Assembly (NCBI GenBank): GCA_001604135.1
Contig: LVAT01000008.1
Span: 124,001 to 188,000 of the forward strand
DNA length: 64,000 nucleotides
Direction: 5' to 3'
Source: Clostridiales bacterium Firm_14
GTDB lineage: Bacteria; Bacillota; Clostridia; Saccharofermentanales; Saccharofermentanaceae
Part shown: positions 39,947 through 50,716 of the stretch, piece by piece
Layout: every line of letters starts with the position of its first letter
How positions within the stretch are numbered: position 1 is the first letter of the stretch
The notes under the pieces: model-generated
Seen by the model: only the letters and a program-made list of their open reading frames with translations
The model's database searches: none
Told to the model about the DNA's origin: nothing
Program-made: the position numbers and the translations under genes

Positions 39947-42822
39947 TGAGTGAAGATAACGATATTAAGAAGAAAGACCTGACAGTCGGCGGCGTATCCG
40001 GCAGCAAGAAGATGAGGCTCGGACGTGTTCATAAGAAGAAGACTGATGACGCTCCCGAGGCGGCAGCTCCCGTTGCTGAGGTAAATGTCCAGACACCTGC
40101 ACCGGCTCCCGCAGAAGAGGTCAAGCCTGTTAAGAAGCCTGCAGCAAAAAAGCCTGCTGAAGAGAAGGCTGAAGAAAAGCCGGCAGAAGAAAAGAAGCCT
40201 GCCAAGAAGCCTGCTGCAAAGGCCGAGAAGGCTGAAAAGACAGAGAAGACAGAGAAGACAGAAAAGGCTGAAGCTCCTGCAAAGAAGCCTTCCGCAAAGA
40301 AGACTGAGAAGAAGGAGACTGAGGCTAAGGCTGAGGAAGCTCCCGCAGAAGAAAAGAAGCCTGCAAAGAAGGCAGCTCCGAAGGCCCCCAAGGCTGAGGC
40401 AAAGCCCGAGAAGAAGGCAGAAGAGCCTGCTCCCAAGGCGCCTGAAGCTAAGGAAGAAAAGCCTGAAGTTAAACCGGAAGCAAAACCTGAGGCTAAGCCT
40501 GAGGTTAAGCCCGCGCCCGTTAAGGAAGAGAAGAAGCCTGAAGCAGCACCGGTACCTCCTAAGCCGAGGCTCTCTTCAGCAGTTATTTCGCTTCCTGACG
40601 TACCTGCCAGAGGCGAGACGATCAGAAGCTCTACGGTAATTACATATTCCGGCAGAGACAAGAAGAGCCCGATGAGATCAGGCGGCCAGGGCGGCTACAA
40701 TAACAACAGAGGCGGTGGCTTCCAGAAGCAGGGCGGCGGTTTCCAGAAACCCGCAGGCGGCGGATTCGATAAGGACAAGGACGATGACAACCAGCGTCCT
40801 CAGTTCAAGAGAGCACCCAAGCCGAGAGCTGAAGCTCCCATCGAGGATGCAAAGAAGAGCAGATCTTCTTATGCAGAGAAGAGTGCTTTCGAGAAGAAGC
40901 ATAACAATAACGACAGAAGAGACGGAGAGAAGAACTCCAACATCGACAAGAGAAAGCAGTCACGTTCATCACAGTTCACGGGACGTGTTAACAGTGACGG
41001 CGATTACGATGATTATTCATTCAAGAAGAAGAAAAAGAAGCAGGAGTCCCAGCAGAATGTTGTTGAGCAGGTAATCACCGAGATCAAGATCCCTGCATTC
41101 ATCACCGTCAAAGAGTTTGCTGAAGGTATCGGCAAGAAGAGCTCTGACATCATCATGGCTCTCATGAAGCTCGGTGTAATGGCAACGATCAACCAGGAAC
41201 TCGATTTCGATACGGCATGCCTCGTCGCAGACAGCTTCGGTATCAATGCAGAGCTTCTCGAGGAGAAGACAGAAGAAGATATCCTCTTTGTTGATGAGGA
41301 CAATCCGGAGAACCTCGAGACAAGACCTCCGGTAGTCGTAGTCATGGGTCACGTTGACCATGGTAAGACTTCACTCCTCGATAAGATCAGATCTTCCAAC
41401 GTTACCGAAGGCGAAGCCGGCGGTATCACACAGAAGATCGGTGCTTACACGGTAAGACTTAAGGGACGTCAGATCACATTCCTCGACACCCCCGGTCACG
41501 AAGCGTTCACAACGATGAGAGCAAGAGGTGCTCAGTTCACTGATATCGCCATCCTCGTAGTTGCTGCAGACGACGGTGTAATGCCTCAGACGATCGAAGC
41601 TATCAACCACGCAAAGGCTGCTAACACTGAGATCATCGTTGCCATCAACAAGATCGATAAGCCGGGTGCAAATCCTGACAGAGTTAAGCAGGAACTTACG
41701 CAGTACGGTCTCGTTTGCGAAGAGTGGGGCGGCCAGACGATCATGGTACCTATCTCCGCTAAGCAGGGAACAGGTATTGATGACCTTCTCGAAAACGTAT
41801 TGCTCACTGCAGACGTCATGGAGCTTAAGGCCGATCCTAAGGGACAGGCAAAGGGTGCCGTTATCGAAGCTAAGCTCGATAAGAACAGAGGTGCCGTTGC
41901 ATCAGTTCTCATCCAGCGCGGTACATTGAGACAGGGCGATACAGTCGTATGCGGACCTATCCTCGGTAACGTAAGAGCTATGTACGACGATAAGGGTGCT
42001 CCGATCAAGAAGGCAGGTCCTTCCATCCCTGTAGAGATATTAGGTCTTCCTGAGGTTCCTCAGGCAGGTGAGATCCTTTTCGCAGTATCTGACGATAAGA
42101 CAGCAAGACAGCTCGTTGAAAAGCGTAAGATCAAGCAGAGAGAAGAGCAGCTCCACAGATCATCCAAGATGAGCCTTGATACGCTCGCAGCACAGATGGC
42201 AGCAGGCGATGTTAAGGATCTCAATATCATCATCAAGGCTGACGTTCAGGGTTCTGTCGAAGCAGTTCAGCAGTCCCTTGAGAAGCTCACGAATGAAGAA
42301 GTTAAGATCAACGTTATCCATGGTGCAGTCGGTGCGATCAACGAATCCGATATCGTACTTGCTGACGTATCCAATGCTATCATCATCGGCTTCAACGTAA
42401 GACCTTCACAGATGATCATCGACAAGGCAAAAGAGACCGGCGTTGACATCAGACTTTACAGCGTCATCTATAACGCTATCGAGGATGTCGAGAACGCCAT
42501 GAAGGGTATGCTCGCTCCGAAGATCGAGGAAGTCGTCTGGGGTCATGCAGAAGTCAGACAGCTCTTCAAGGTCAGCGGTATCGGTACTATCGGAGGCTGC
42601 TATGTTACTGACGGTAAGATCCAGAGATCTTCCAATGTCAGAGTCATCAGAGACGACGTCGTTGTTTACACAGGTGTTCTCGGTTCTCTGCAGCACGAGA
42701 AGGATTCCGTAAAGGAAGTATTGTCCGGACACGAGTGCGGTCTTACTGTCGAGAAGTATAACGACATTAAGATCGGCGATGTTATCGAAGCTTTCGGCAA
42801 CATCGAAGTAAAGAGGGACTGA
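39946..42822 (+). CDS. infB: Translation initiation factor IF-2
   Basis: 958 residues; GTPase that brings initiator tRNA to the 30S subunit. ATG 39946 overlaps the ylxQ stop (TGATG) and has GAGGAGG at 39929. Residues about 20-210 are an Ala/Lys/Glu/Pro low-complexity extension with repeated KPAKKPAAK and [12 protein letters not shown] motifs, followed by a Gly/Arg-rich segment (about 245-275). The conserved core starts near residue 365 (IF2_[14 protein letters not shown]). G1 is GHVDHGKT at 468-475, then DTPGHEAF and NKID, followed by domains II to IV. Confidence 0.97.
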   Translation: MSEDNDIKKKDLTVGGVSGSKKMRLGRVHKKKTDDAPEAAAPVAEVNVQTPAPAPAEEVKPVKKPAAKKPAEEKAEEKPAEEKKPAKKPAAKAEKAEKTEKTEKTEKAEAPAKKPSAKKTEKKETEAKAEEAPAEEKKPAKKAAPKAPKAEAKPEKKAEEPAPKAPEAKEEKPEVKPEAKPEAKPEVKPAPVKEEKKPEAAPVPPKPRLSSAVISLPDVPARGETIRSSTVITYSGRDKKSPMRSGGQGGYNNNRGGGFQKQGGGFQKPAGGGFDKDKDDDNQRPQFKRAPKPRAEAPIEDAKKSRSSYAEKSAFEKKHNNNDRRDGEKNSNIDKRKQSRSSQFTGRVNSDGDYDDYSFKKKKKKQESQQNVVEQVITEIKIPAFITVKEFAEGIGKKSSDIIMALMKLGVMATINQELDFDTACLVADSFGINAELLEEKTEEDILFVDEDNPENLETRPPVVVVMGHVDHGKTSLLDKIRSSNVTEGEAGGITQKIGAYTVRLKGRQITFLDTPGHEAFTTMRARGAQFTDIAILVVAADDGVMPQTIEAINHAKAANTEIIVAINKIDKPGANPDRVKQELTQYGLVCEEWGGQTIMVPISAKQGTGIDDLLENVLLTADVMELKADPKGQAKGAVIEAKLDKNRGAVASVLIQRGTLRQGDTVVCGPILGNVRAMYDDKGAPIKKAGPSIPVEILGLPEVPQAGEILFAVSDDKTARQLVEKRKIKQREEQLHRSSKMSLDTLAAQMAAGDVKDLNIIIKADVQGSVEAVQQSLEKLTNEEVKINVIHGAVGAINESDIVLADVSNAIIIGFNVRPSQMIIDKAKETGVDIRLYSVIYNAIEDVENAMKGMLAPKIEEVVWGHAEVRQLFKVSGIGTIGGCYVTDGKIQRSSNVRVIRDDVVVYTGVLGSLQHEKDSVKEVLSGHECGLTVEKYNDIKIGDVIEAFGNIEVKRD

Positions 42823-42823
42823 T

Positions 42824-43237
42824 ATGAAAAACAGAAGACCTGAGATAGTTGGAGACGAGATCCAGAAGATCGTCTCCACGATTATCTCAACAAAGTTAAA
42901 GGACCCCAGGGTTCCTTTGCTGACATCTGTTACGTCCGTTAAGATGAGCAGGGACTTATCGCATGCCACTGTGTTTATCTCGGTCTACGGCGACGAGAAG
43001 ACACAGAAGGAAGCGATGGAAGCGATTGAGCACGCAAAGGGCTTTATCCGTTATGAGACGGTGCAGGAGATCAACTTAAGAGTTGCTCCCGAGTTCAGCT
43101 TCAAGCTTGATAACACACTTAACGACGCGCTCAGGATGGAAGCTTTGATCGATAAAACGATCAAGGAAGATGAAGCAAGACGCATTGCCAGAGAAGAAAG
43201 AGAAGGCAAGCGTGACGACAGCCAGGCAGAAGAATGA
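42824..43237 (+). CDS. rbfA: Ribosome-binding factor A
   Basis: 137 residues; 30S maturation and cold adaptation factor with a KH-like fold. Typical pattern: IVGDEIQKIVSTIISTKLKDPR, VTSVKMSRDLSHATVFIS and LRVAPEFSFKLDNTL. It starts just after the infB stop. The C-terminus is charged. Confidence 0.95.
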   Translation: MKNRRPEIVGDEIQKIVSTIISTKLKDPRVPLLTSVTSVKMSRDLSHATVFISVYGDEKTQKEAMEAIEHAKGFIRYETVQEINLRVAPEFSFKLDNTLNDALRMEALIDKTIKEDEARRIAREEREGKRDDSQAEE

Positions 43238-43275
43238 TCTCCTGCCCTTAGGGCTGTCTTAGAACGGAGTAATTA

Positions 43276-44340
43276 ATGAGAGAACGCTATAAGGAAGGCA
43301 GCAGAAGAACTGCCAATAACATCTTAAGCGTTATAGAGAAGCTCAAGGCCACAAATGAGATCGTCCTTGTCTTCCCCCATAGAAGCGTTGACGGTGACTG
43401 CGTCGGTTCCAGCACCGGCATCGTCAGTATTATCAGGTCTTTGGGAGTAGATGCTTATGTCGCTATTCCTGAAGCATTACCTGAGAATATGGAATTTTTA
43501 GGCATCAGCGAATATCTCTTCCGCCCCGACGGCGATACTGATGAAGCAAGAGAATTTGCTGCCTCCGGAACCATACACGGCAGGAAAGTCGGCACAGTAA
43601 TTGCGACTGATATCTCGGACAGTTCGAGAATGGGGATAAGCGGAGCTATTTTCGATTCGGTAGATGCTAAGCTCGTTATCGACCACCACGCTTCCGTAAC
43701 GACCAGGTCAGACAATATGTGGATCGATCCGGACAGTTCATCTGCAAGCGAGATGGTCTATTATGTCGCTCTTCAGATAGCCGACATCACAGGCAGGGAT
43801 ATTAAGGATGTCCTTGCACCCAATGCTGCAAAAGCGGTTCTTGCCGGGATCGTTACCGATACCGGAAGATTTACTTTCACAAACACACATCCCGAGACGC
43901 TTGAGACAGCAGGCGCGCTCATAGATCTTGGCGGCAATATCTCGCAGGTCTGCTACAACCTTTTCGACCGCAAATCAAAGCCGAAATTTTGCCTGTCCGC
44001 TAAGGCCAGATCTGAGGTAAGATTCTTCTGCGACGACAAGTTCGCGCTGACGGTGGTTCCATACTCCCAGTTTGTTGAATGCGGTGCAGGACCTGACGGC
44101 GTTGATGATGTGGTATCCGCAATGCGTGATATCGACGGCGTCGAGCTCGCCATCGTTTTAAGAGAACTTGAGAACGGCGAGATCAGAGGAAATGTCAGAT
44201 CTCAGGAATACTTCGACTGCAGTACGTTTGCTGCGGGCTTCGGCGGCGGCGGACATTTAAGAGCTGCCGGCTTTAACGCTTCAGGCGACATTAACAAGCT
44301 CGCGGATGAAGTAATTAAGAGGGTTCAGGCAACCTTATGA
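43276..44340 (+). CDS. nrnA: DHH-family oligoribonuclease/phosphatase NrnA
   Basis: 354 residues; bifunctional nanoRNase and pAp phosphatase. DHH motifs: HRSVDGDCVGSS, ATDISDSSRMG, VIDHHAS (the DHH box), GIVTDTGRF; C-terminal DHHA1 domain with GGGGHLRAAGF. Metal-dependent (Mn). In Clostridia it commonly sits between rbfA and truB. It overlaps truB by ATGA. Confidence 0.93.
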   Translation: MRERYKEGSRRTANNILSVIEKLKATNEIVLVFPHRSVDGDCVGSSTGIVSIIRSLGVDAYVAIPEALPENMEFLGISEYLFRPDGDTDEAREFAASGTIHGRKVGTVIATDISDSSRMGISGAIFDSVDAKLVIDHHASVTTRSDNMWIDPDSSSASEMVYYVALQIADITGRDIKDVLAPNAAKAVLAGIVTDTGRFTFTNTHPETLETAGALIDLGGNISQVCYNLFDRKSKPKFCLSAKARSEVRFFCDDKFALTVVPYSQFVECGAGPDGVDDVVSAMRDIDGVELAIVLRELENGEIRGNVRSQEYFDCSTFAAGFGGGGHLRAAGFNASGDINKLADEVIKRVQATL

Positions 44341-45278
44341 TTCAAGACGGATTCATCCTTGTAGATAAGCCTGAAGGATGGACGTCCTTTAAGACTGACC
44401 GCTTTGTCGGCAAACTCCTCGGCACACGTAAAGTAGGGCACCTGGGAACATTGGATCCGTTTGCGACGGGTCTTCTTCCCGTGTTTGTCGGCAAGGGCTT
44501 AAAGTTCTTAAGGTTCTGCGAAGGCTTTGACAAGGGGTATTCGTGCAGATGCATTTTCGGTGCGGAAACGGATACGATGGATAAGACGGGCGAGATCACG
44601 TCTGAGAACTATCCTTCTGCCGATGTTTTAGAGCAGCTCGAAAAGTCTGACTACGAACTTATCCGTAATGCAGCATTAAAAGTCAAGGAAACCAAAGAGC
44701 AGCTCCCGCCCGCATATTCTGCAAAAAAGATCGACGGTGTAAAGGCTTATGAGCTTGCAAGAAAAGGCGAGATGCCGGATCTCAAGCCTGCTCCAGTTAC
44801 TATCTATTCGCTTGACATCACGGATATCATTAAGCGCGATAAGGGCTTTGCTATAGACTTCGATTGCATGTGTTCCAAGGGCACATATATCAGAACGATC
44901 TGCTCTGATCTTGGCGATATTACGGGCTTTGGCGCTTATGCGGAATCCTTAAGAAGAACAGTCAACGGACAGTTCAATGTTAAGGATGCATATACGCCGG
45001 ATGAGCTTGAGAAGATGGCAGAAGCTGGTGATTTCTCATTCGTAAGAGATGCATCAGAGACCATAAGCTTCCTGCCTGAGATAAAGCTTGACCCCAAGCA
45101 GACAAAAGACATCAAATTCGGCAGGAAGATCGCTTTCCCGTGCGATGTAAAACTTGAAGGAGATGAGCGCATCTACTACAGGGCAACATCTGAAGATAAG
45201 CTTATAGCAGTTGTTTTCCCCGCAATGGAAAATGGTGAATTATTAATGAGGATCGAGAGGCTTTACGCACATGATTAA
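44337..45278 (+). CDS. truB: tRNA pseudouridine-55 synthase
   Basis: 313 residues; makes pseudouridine 55 in the T loop of tRNAs. Catalytic motif GHLGTLDPFATGLLPVF with the nucleophilic Asp in LDP. Other conserved blocks: opening VDKPEGWTSF, PPAYSAKKIDGVKAYELAR and CSKGTYIRTICSDLG. Translationally coupled to nrnA (ATGA) and overlaps ribF by eight bases. Confidence 0.96.
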   Translation: MIQDGFILVDKPEGWTSFKTDRFVGKLLGTRKVGHLGTLDPFATGLLPVFVGKGLKFLRFCEGFDKGYSCRCIFGAETDTMDKTGEITSENYPSADVLEQLEKSDYELIRNAALKVKETKEQLPPAYSAKKIDGVKAYELARKGEMPDLKPAPVTIYSLDITDIIKRDKGFAIDFDCMCSKGTYIRTICSDLGDITGFGAYAESLRRTVNGQFNVKDAYTPDELEKMAEAGDFSFVRDASETISFLPEIKLDPKQTKDIKFGRKIAFPCDVKLEGDERIYYRATSEDKLIAVVFPAMENGELLMRIERLYAHD

Positions 45279-46215
45279 AGTTTGCAATACATACAGCCTT
45301 AACGATCTGCCTCTCGGAACAAAGGGAAGAGCAATTGCATTGGGAATGTTCGACGGCCTCCACTCAGGTCACATGGACATAATCAGAAAAGCTGTTTCAG
45401 TAGCTGAGAGGGACGGACTTACTTCAACCGTCCAGACATTTAAGAATCTTTTCAAGCAGGACAGCAAGACTCTTTATACTTCGGAAGAAAGATTGAATCT
45501 TGTAAACCGGACCGGCGCGGACGAACTGCTGGTACTGGATTTCGATGAAGTGAAGGACATGGAGCCTGAAGATTATCTGCAAAACGTGCTTCTTTACCGT
45601 TGTATAGCAGATACGCTCATCATGGGCGAGGATTACAGATTCGGCAAAGACGCCAAGGGCGATGTCGCCATGATAAAAGAGTTCTCGAAGGAGAACGGCA
45701 TCCGTGTGATCGTTGTTAAGGATCACCTGCTTGAAGGCACTGACAGGAAAATCTCCACGACGTGGCTGAGAGATGCTCTCGCGGAAGGCAATGTTGATCT
45801 TGCGAGGAGTCTTTGCGGCGGAAGAAATTATGTGTATTCCGGCAGATGCGTTAAGGGAAAGCAGCTCGGAAGGTCGATGGGATTTCCTACGGCAAACATA
45901 ATAGTTCCCGAAGAAAAATTCGTTGTCAGGAGAGGCGTATACGTATCCCGCGTCCGTCTGGGACAACGGATCTTATACGGCGTAACCAATATCGGCAGGA
46001 GACCTACGCTTGAGGATGCCGTAAATGACGTTGTCGAGACATTTATCTTCGACTTCGACGAAGATATCTACGGAGCAAATCTCGAGATCGAGCTCATGCA
46101 CTTTTTGAGGCCCGAATCTAAGATGACATCCAAAGAAGAACTCATAAATGCCGTAAATCTCAATAAAGAGCAGGCATTGGAATACATCAAAAACCTCAAT
46201 TCAGCCGTGAATTGA
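45271..46215 (+). CDS. ribF: Bifunctional riboflavin kinase/FAD synthetase
   Basis: 314 residues; makes FMN then FAD. N-terminal nucleotidyltransferase domain with GMFDGLHSGH (HxGH-like) and the ISTTWLRDAL block near residue 165; C-terminal kinase domain with KQLGRSMGFPTANI and GVYVSRV. Last gene of the rimP operon here; the usual rpsO and pnp do not follow. No clear terminator after it. Confidence 0.95.
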   Translation: MIKVCNTYSLNDLPLGTKGRAIALGMFDGLHSGHMDIIRKAVSVAERDGLTSTVQTFKNLFKQDSKTLYTSEERLNLVNRTGADELLVLDFDEVKDMEPEDYLQNVLLYRCIADTLIMGEDYRFGKDAKGDVAMIKEFSKENGIRVIVVKDHLLEGTDRKISTTWLRDALAEGNVDLARSLCGGRNYVYSGRCVKGKQLGRSMGFPTANIIVPEEKFVVRRGVYVSRVRLGQRILYGVTNIGRRPTLEDAVNDVVETFIFDFDEDIYGANLEIELMHFLRPESKMTSKEELINAVNLNKEQALEYIKNLNSAVN

Positions 46216-46299
46216 GACCATAAAAAGCCATATTATTTATTTTGTGGTAATATATCAGGGATTTACTGACCCCGTCAGGGGCTTGGAGGATAAGGACAA

Positions 46300-47187
46300 A
46301 TGATGAATTTGGTAGAAGTTAAATTTCCGGGTCTCGGAATCGACCTGAACGTTAGCCCTGTTGCCTTTACCATAGGCAGTATCGAGGTTTACTGGTACGG
46401 CATCCTGATCGCGTGCGCGCTGGTGCTCGCCGTACTCCTTGCAGTCAAGCAGGCTAAGGGTCTGAATTTCCCTGAAAGCCTCGTTTACGACACTATCCTC
46501 ATGATAATCCCCTGTGCAATTATCGGTGCCAGATTATATTTCGTCGCATGCAACCTTGATTACTACAGCAAGAATCCCGGTGAGATATTCAACTTGAGGA
46601 ACGGCGGACTTGCCATCTACGGCGGCGTTATCCTCGTATTCATCGGCGGACTTGTAATGTGCCGCCTCAGAAAGATCCCGTTCAGGGAGCTTGCAGACTA
46701 CTGTGTAGTATATCTTCCTTTGGGACAGGCAATCGGCAGATGGGGCAACTTCTTCAATCAGGAGTGCTTCGGCACAAACACAAATCTTCCCTGGGGAATG
46801 ACAAGCGCAACAATCGAATCATATCTTCGTTCCAGCTGCCCCACACTCGTATCAACGATGCCGGTTCACCCGACATTCCTTTACGAGTCTTTGGCTGACC
46901 TTGCGATCTTCTTCATTCTCCTTTACATAAGAAAGCATTCTAAGATTCCTTTCGAGACATCCTGCGCATATTTCGCACTTTACGGAACAGCAAGATTCTT
47001 TATCGAAGGAATGAGAACAGATTCACTTTATATCGGAAACACCGGCATCAGAACTTCACAGCTCCTGTCACTCATCCTGGTCATTGTTGCGCTTCTTTAC
47101 ATTGCGTATGCAAGATCCCGGAAGTTTGAGAAGAAGCCGTTCCCTAAGAAGCTCTATGTCGAGATGACTGAGGAAAAGAAGGGCTGA
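46300..47187 (+). CDS. lgt: Prolipoprotein diacylglyceryl transferase
   Basis: 295 residues; membrane enzyme that lipidates the Cys of lipoprotein signal peptides, needed for the many lipoproteins in this window. Seven hydrophobic segments. Motifs: RLYFVACNLDYY, LAIYGGVI, and the Lgt signature GQAIGRWGNFFNQECFG. ATG 46300 (a second ATG follows at 46303) has GGAGG 11 bases upstream. Its stop overlaps the rodA start. Confidence 0.95.
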   Translation: MMNLVEVKFPGLGIDLNVSPVAFTIGSIEVYWYGILIACALVLAVLLAVKQAKGLNFPESLVYDTILMIIPCAIIGARLYFVACNLDYYSKNPGEIFNLRNGGLAIYGGVILVFIGGLVMCRLRKIPFRELADYCVVYLPLGQAIGRWGNFFNQECFGTNTNLPWGMTSATIESYLRSSCPTLVSTMPVHPTFLYESLADLAIFFILLYIRKHSKIPFETSCAYFALYGTARFFIEGMRTDSLYIGNTGIRTSQLLSLILVIVALLYIAYARSRKFEKKPFPKKLYVEMTEEKKG

Positions 47188-48311
47188 TGAGCAGAGCTGG
47201 TTCCGGCGTTGTTAAACTTCGCGGGAAAGATGGTCTTAAGGCCGTCGACTATTATCTTGTCGTGCCGGTTCTGACCATGACCATCATCGGACTTTACGTT
47301 CTTCAGAAAGTTTTATCCAAAGGCTATGCAGCATATCCGGGCAACTACTACAGACAGATAGTAGCTACGGTGGGCGGTGTTATCGCTGCGCTCATCATCA
47401 GTTTGCTCGATGAACATCTCCTTAAGGTCGTAGGACGGATAATCTATGTCGCAGCATTGTTCCTTCTGATACTTGTCCCTATTGACGGTTATTCGCTTGC
47501 CGGCACCTGGGGTGCTGACTCATGGCTGAAGCTCCCTGTCATCGGTAACTTCCAACCTTCAGAGCTTGCGAAGATCGGTCTTGTCATGCTCGCAGCCGAT
47601 ATCTTCGAGCAGATGCATAACAAGGAAGTCACCATGCTCAAAGGCTTCGGTAAGATGGCCGCAGTTTACGCGCCGCCGATGCTCCTGATCCTCGCGCAGC
47701 CTGACTTCGGTACCGCGATGGTTATCGTATTTACATTTATCTGCATGTTGTTCGCGTGGGGAGTACGATACAGATACTTCCTTCTCGCGTTCTCATCATT
47801 CGTAGTTATCGTCGTCCCGCTCGTCTGGTCATTCTATCTGAAGCCTTACCAGAAGGAGAGGATCTTATCCCTCCTGTTCCAGGGTTCGTCACCTCAATCC
47901 GAGTACAATCTCCAGCAGTCGCAGCTCGCGATAGCATCAGGCGGTCTTTCCGGAAATCACACAGGCATCTTAACGCCGGTTCCGGTTAAGGAATCTGACT
48001 TTATTTTCGCCGCCATCTCGGAACACATGGGATTTATCGGAACCACGACGGTAATAATCCTGGCGTTCTTCTTCCTCTGCAGATGCCTTTACGTCGCAGC
48101 AAAGGTCAAGTCCAAATCCTGCTCTTATATGATGACCGGATTTACAGGATATTTCGCATTCCACTTTATCGAGAACATGGGCATGGCAGTAGGCCTTCTC
48201 CCGATCACGGGAATCCCGCTTCCTTTCATGAGCTTGGGAGGTACGGCGATGCTCATTAACTTTATGGCATTCGGAGTAATGCTGAACATTTCGATCAACC
48301 GAAATATGTAG
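47187..48311 (+). CDS. rodA: Rod-shape SEDS glycosyltransferase RodA
   Basis: 374 residues, about ten membrane helices. SEDS protein that polymerises lipid II during elongation. The RodA pattern is visible: FQPSELAKIGLVML, LAQPDFGTAMV, the catalytic-Asp loop VKESDFIFAAISEHMGFIG, and the end GLLPITGIPLPFMSLGGTAML. It is distinct from the ftsW gene in the dcw cluster. Coupled to lgt by one-base overlap. Confidence 0.9.
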   Translation: MSRAGSGVVKLRGKDGLKAVDYYLVVPVLTMTIIGLYVLQKVLSKGYAAYPGNYYRQIVATVGGVIAALIISLLDEHLLKVVGRIIYVAALFLLILVPIDGYSLAGTWGADSWLKLPVIGNFQPSELAKIGLVMLAADIFEQMHNKEVTMLKGFGKMAAVYAPPMLLILAQPDFGTAMVIVFTFICMLFAWGVRYRYFLLAFSSFVVIVVPLVWSFYLKPYQKERILSLLFQGSSPQSEYNLQQSQLAIASGGLSGNHTGILTPVPVKESDFIFAAISEHMGFIGTTTVIILAFFFLCRCLYVAAKVKSKSCSYMMTGFTGYFAFHFIENMGMAVGLLPITGIPLPFMSLGGTAMLINFMAFGVMLNISINRNM

Positions 48312-48326
48312 CGTCGGAGGCACAAC

Positions 48327-50657
48327 ATGAAGGGCAAATGGAGACAGAATCTTCATATCGAACCTCCTGAGGGATGGATGAACGACCCTAACGGATTGTG
48401 CTTTTTTGACGGCCGTTATCACGTATATTTCCAGTATTCACCCGGCACGCCTGATGGCGCAAGTGTCCGCCGCTGGGGCCACTATGTAAGCTCAGATCTT
48501 CTCTCATGGAAATACAAAGGCGTCGTTATTGATGCTGATATCCCGGAAGACCGTGACGGAGTGTTCTCGGGTTCTGCAGTTGCTTTTGACGACCACGTCG
48601 ATTTCTTCTACACCGGCAATGTCATGGAAGAGGGAGATTACGATTATGTGCTTGAAGGACGCGGCGCGAATGTCATCCATGTCTCGTCGCCCGACGGATC
48701 TTCCATGTCCTCGAAAAAAGTTCTCCTCCGGAACAGTGACTATCCTGATTTCTGTTCATGCCACGTAAGAGATCCGAAGGTGTGGATCGAAGACGGTATC
48801 TATAAGATGGTATTAGGCGCACGCACAAAAGATGATCACGGATGCGTGCTCCTCTATGAAGGAAAGAACATCGAATCGCTTAAATATATGAAATGCTATT
48901 CTGCTCCAGACATGGGTTATATGTGGGAGTGCCCTGACCTCTTTGAGATAGAAGGGAAGAAGTTCATCGCATTTTGTCCGCAGGGAATCCCGCAAGGTGA
49001 ATTCAAATATCAGAACCTGTTCCAGAGCGGATACTTCACTCTTGAAGGTGATGAACTTTCAGATTTTGAAGAGTTCGATTACGGCTTCGATTTCTATGCG
49101 CCGCAGACGTTCGCTATACCTGACGGCAGAAGACTTCTCATAGGATGGATGGGGATCGGCGACGGTTCTTATACCAACCCAACAACAGATCTCGGCTGGC
49201 AGCATTGTCTTACTTTGCCGCGCGAACTGACTGTATCAGAAGACGGCAATATCCTGCAAAATCCCATTCGCGAACTTGATTCTCTGAAGAAGAAAACAAA
49301 GCCTGTCGAAGGCGAGGCTTGGGAAGGATTGCCTTTCGAAGTCAATGCATCTGAATTTGCAGATAACGTATCGGTAAGTATATCCGGTGCTGAGATAACA
49401 TGGGATAGTATAAGCGGAGTTTTAAGTCTGCATTTTACAAACGGCGAAGGCTTTGGCAGGAGTGAGAGGAAGATCAGGTTATCTTCGCTTGAATCGCTGC
49501 GTATCATTGCTGATGTATCTTCGCTGGAAATATATATCAACGGCGGCCGCTATGTAATGGGTACAAGATTCTATCCGGAGTACCGCCAGGTAAAGGTCGC
49601 AGTTAACGGAGCTTGCGCTTCTGTCAGCACATTAAGACTTAACGACACGCTCGTTGCGATTGGTGAAGCTCTGATAGATTTCATTCCTGATAAGAAGGGC
49701 TGCGAATTCCACGAAGTGGGTTCTTTCTCTCCTGCAACAGGCGGCGCTCCCGCTAATGTCTGCGGTGCATATTCCAGATTAGGCGGCAAGGCCCGCATGA
49801 TCACCCAGCTGGGAAAAGATCCTTTCGGCGACGTCATAACCAGAACGCTGAATGAAGCAGGTGTTGATACTTCTTATATCTCATATACGACGGAAGCAAA
49901 TACCGCGCTCGCATTCGTAAGTCACACGACAGACGGGAAGAGCACTTATTCTTTCTACAGGAATCCTTCGGCGGATATGCTTTTCGAGCCCTCCGAAGTA
50001 ACAGGCGAAATGCTCGATGACTGCTATGCGCTCCATTTCTGCAGCGTGTCCTTAGGTGATTTCCCGATGAAGGACGCTCACCGTGCAGCGATCACAATTG
50101 CGAGAAGACAGGGCTCGATCGTAAGCTTCGACCCTAATCTTCGATTCATGCTCTGGGATGACAGGGATGCTCTTAAGAGAGTTATTTGGGAATTCCTGCC
50201 TGACTGTGACATCTTGAAGATCTCAGATGAAGAACTTGAGTTTATTACCGGAACTGCAGATATGGGCGAGGCACTTCCGCTTTTGTTCGTTGGAAGTGTA
50301 AAGCTTGTTATCCTGACCAAAGGAAAGGACGGCGCTGACTGCTACAGTGCTTCGGGCTGTGTGTCTTCCGTAAGCCCTTTTGTTACTGCTGTTGATACCA
50401 CCGGTGCAGGCGACGGCTTCATCGGTTCGTTCCTGTGGAAACTGAGATCATCAGGAATTACAAAAGAATCACTGGGTGACTGTCCGTTTTCCGTTATTAA
50501 GGAGTGCCTCGACTTCGCCAACCGTTTCTGCGCGATAAGCGTACAGAGAAAAGGCGCGATCCCGTCTTATCCTGAGCTCGGGGAATTGCAATCTGATGAT
50601 TACAACGGAAAGCCTGATTTTTTGACCGGTTTCGTTGAAAAATACAGCCTTCCATAA
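48327..50657 (+). CDS. Fused sucrose(-6-phosphate) hydrolase (GH32) and fructokinase (PfkB)
   Basis: 776 residues in one uninterrupted frame. Residues 1 to about 430 are a GH32 enzyme: nucleophile D20 in WMNDPNG, stabiliser D149 in VRDPKVW, acid/base E201 in WECPDLF, then the C-terminal beta domain. From about 439 a PfkB kinase follows: LVAIGEALIDF, ATGGAPANVCGAYSRLGG, and DTTGAGDGF with catalytic base D696. There is no signal peptide, so it is cytoplasmic. It would split sucrose or its phosphate and phosphorylate the fructose released. It starts 15 bases after rodA. No PTS or sucrose transporter is adjacent. Confidence 0.92.
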   Translation: MKGKWRQNLHIEPPEGWMNDPNGLCFFDGRYHVYFQYSPGTPDGASVRRWGHYVSSDLLSWKYKGVVIDADIPEDRDGVFSGSAVAFDDHVDFFYTGNVMEEGDYDYVLEGRGANVIHVSSPDGSSMSSKKVLLRNSDYPDFCSCHVRDPKVWIEDGIYKMVLGARTKDDHGCVLLYEGKNIESLKYMKCYSAPDMGYMWECPDLFEIEGKKFIAFCPQGIPQGEFKYQNLFQSGYFTLEGDELSDFEEFDYGFDFYAPQTFAIPDGRRLLIGWMGIGDGSYTNPTTDLGWQHCLTLPRELTVSEDGNILQNPIRELDSLKKKTKPVEGEAWEGLPFEVNASEFADNVSVSISGAEITWDSISGVLSLHFTNGEGFGRSERKIRLSSLESLRIIADVSSLEIYINGGRYVMGTRFYPEYRQVKVAVNGACASVSTLRLNDTLVAIGEALIDFIPDKKGCEFHEVGSFSPATGGAPANVCGAYSRLGGKARMITQLGKDPFGDVITRTLNEAGVDTSYISYTTEANTALAFVSHTTDGKSTYSFYRNPSADMLFEPSEVTGEMLDDCYALHFCSVSLGDFPMKDAHRAAITIARRQGSIVSFDPNLRFMLWDDRDALKRVIWEFLPDCDILKISDEELEFITGTADMGEALPLLFVGSVKLVILTKGKDGADCYSASGCVSSVSPFVTAVDTTGAGDGFIGSFLWKLRSSGITKESLGDCPFSVIKECLDFANRFCAISVQRKGAIPSYPELGELQSDDYNGKPDFLTGFVEKYSLP

Positions 50658-50716
50658 TCCCTGTTGTCATATCTGCCTCCCAAAGTTGTCTATAATAAGT
50701 GAAGGAGGCAATCAGC

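Noticed and set aside
40090-40560. Repeats in infB as a CRISPR or insertion-related array
   Set aside because: They are in-frame Ala/Lys/Glu/Pro codons with no uniform repeat-spacer pattern.
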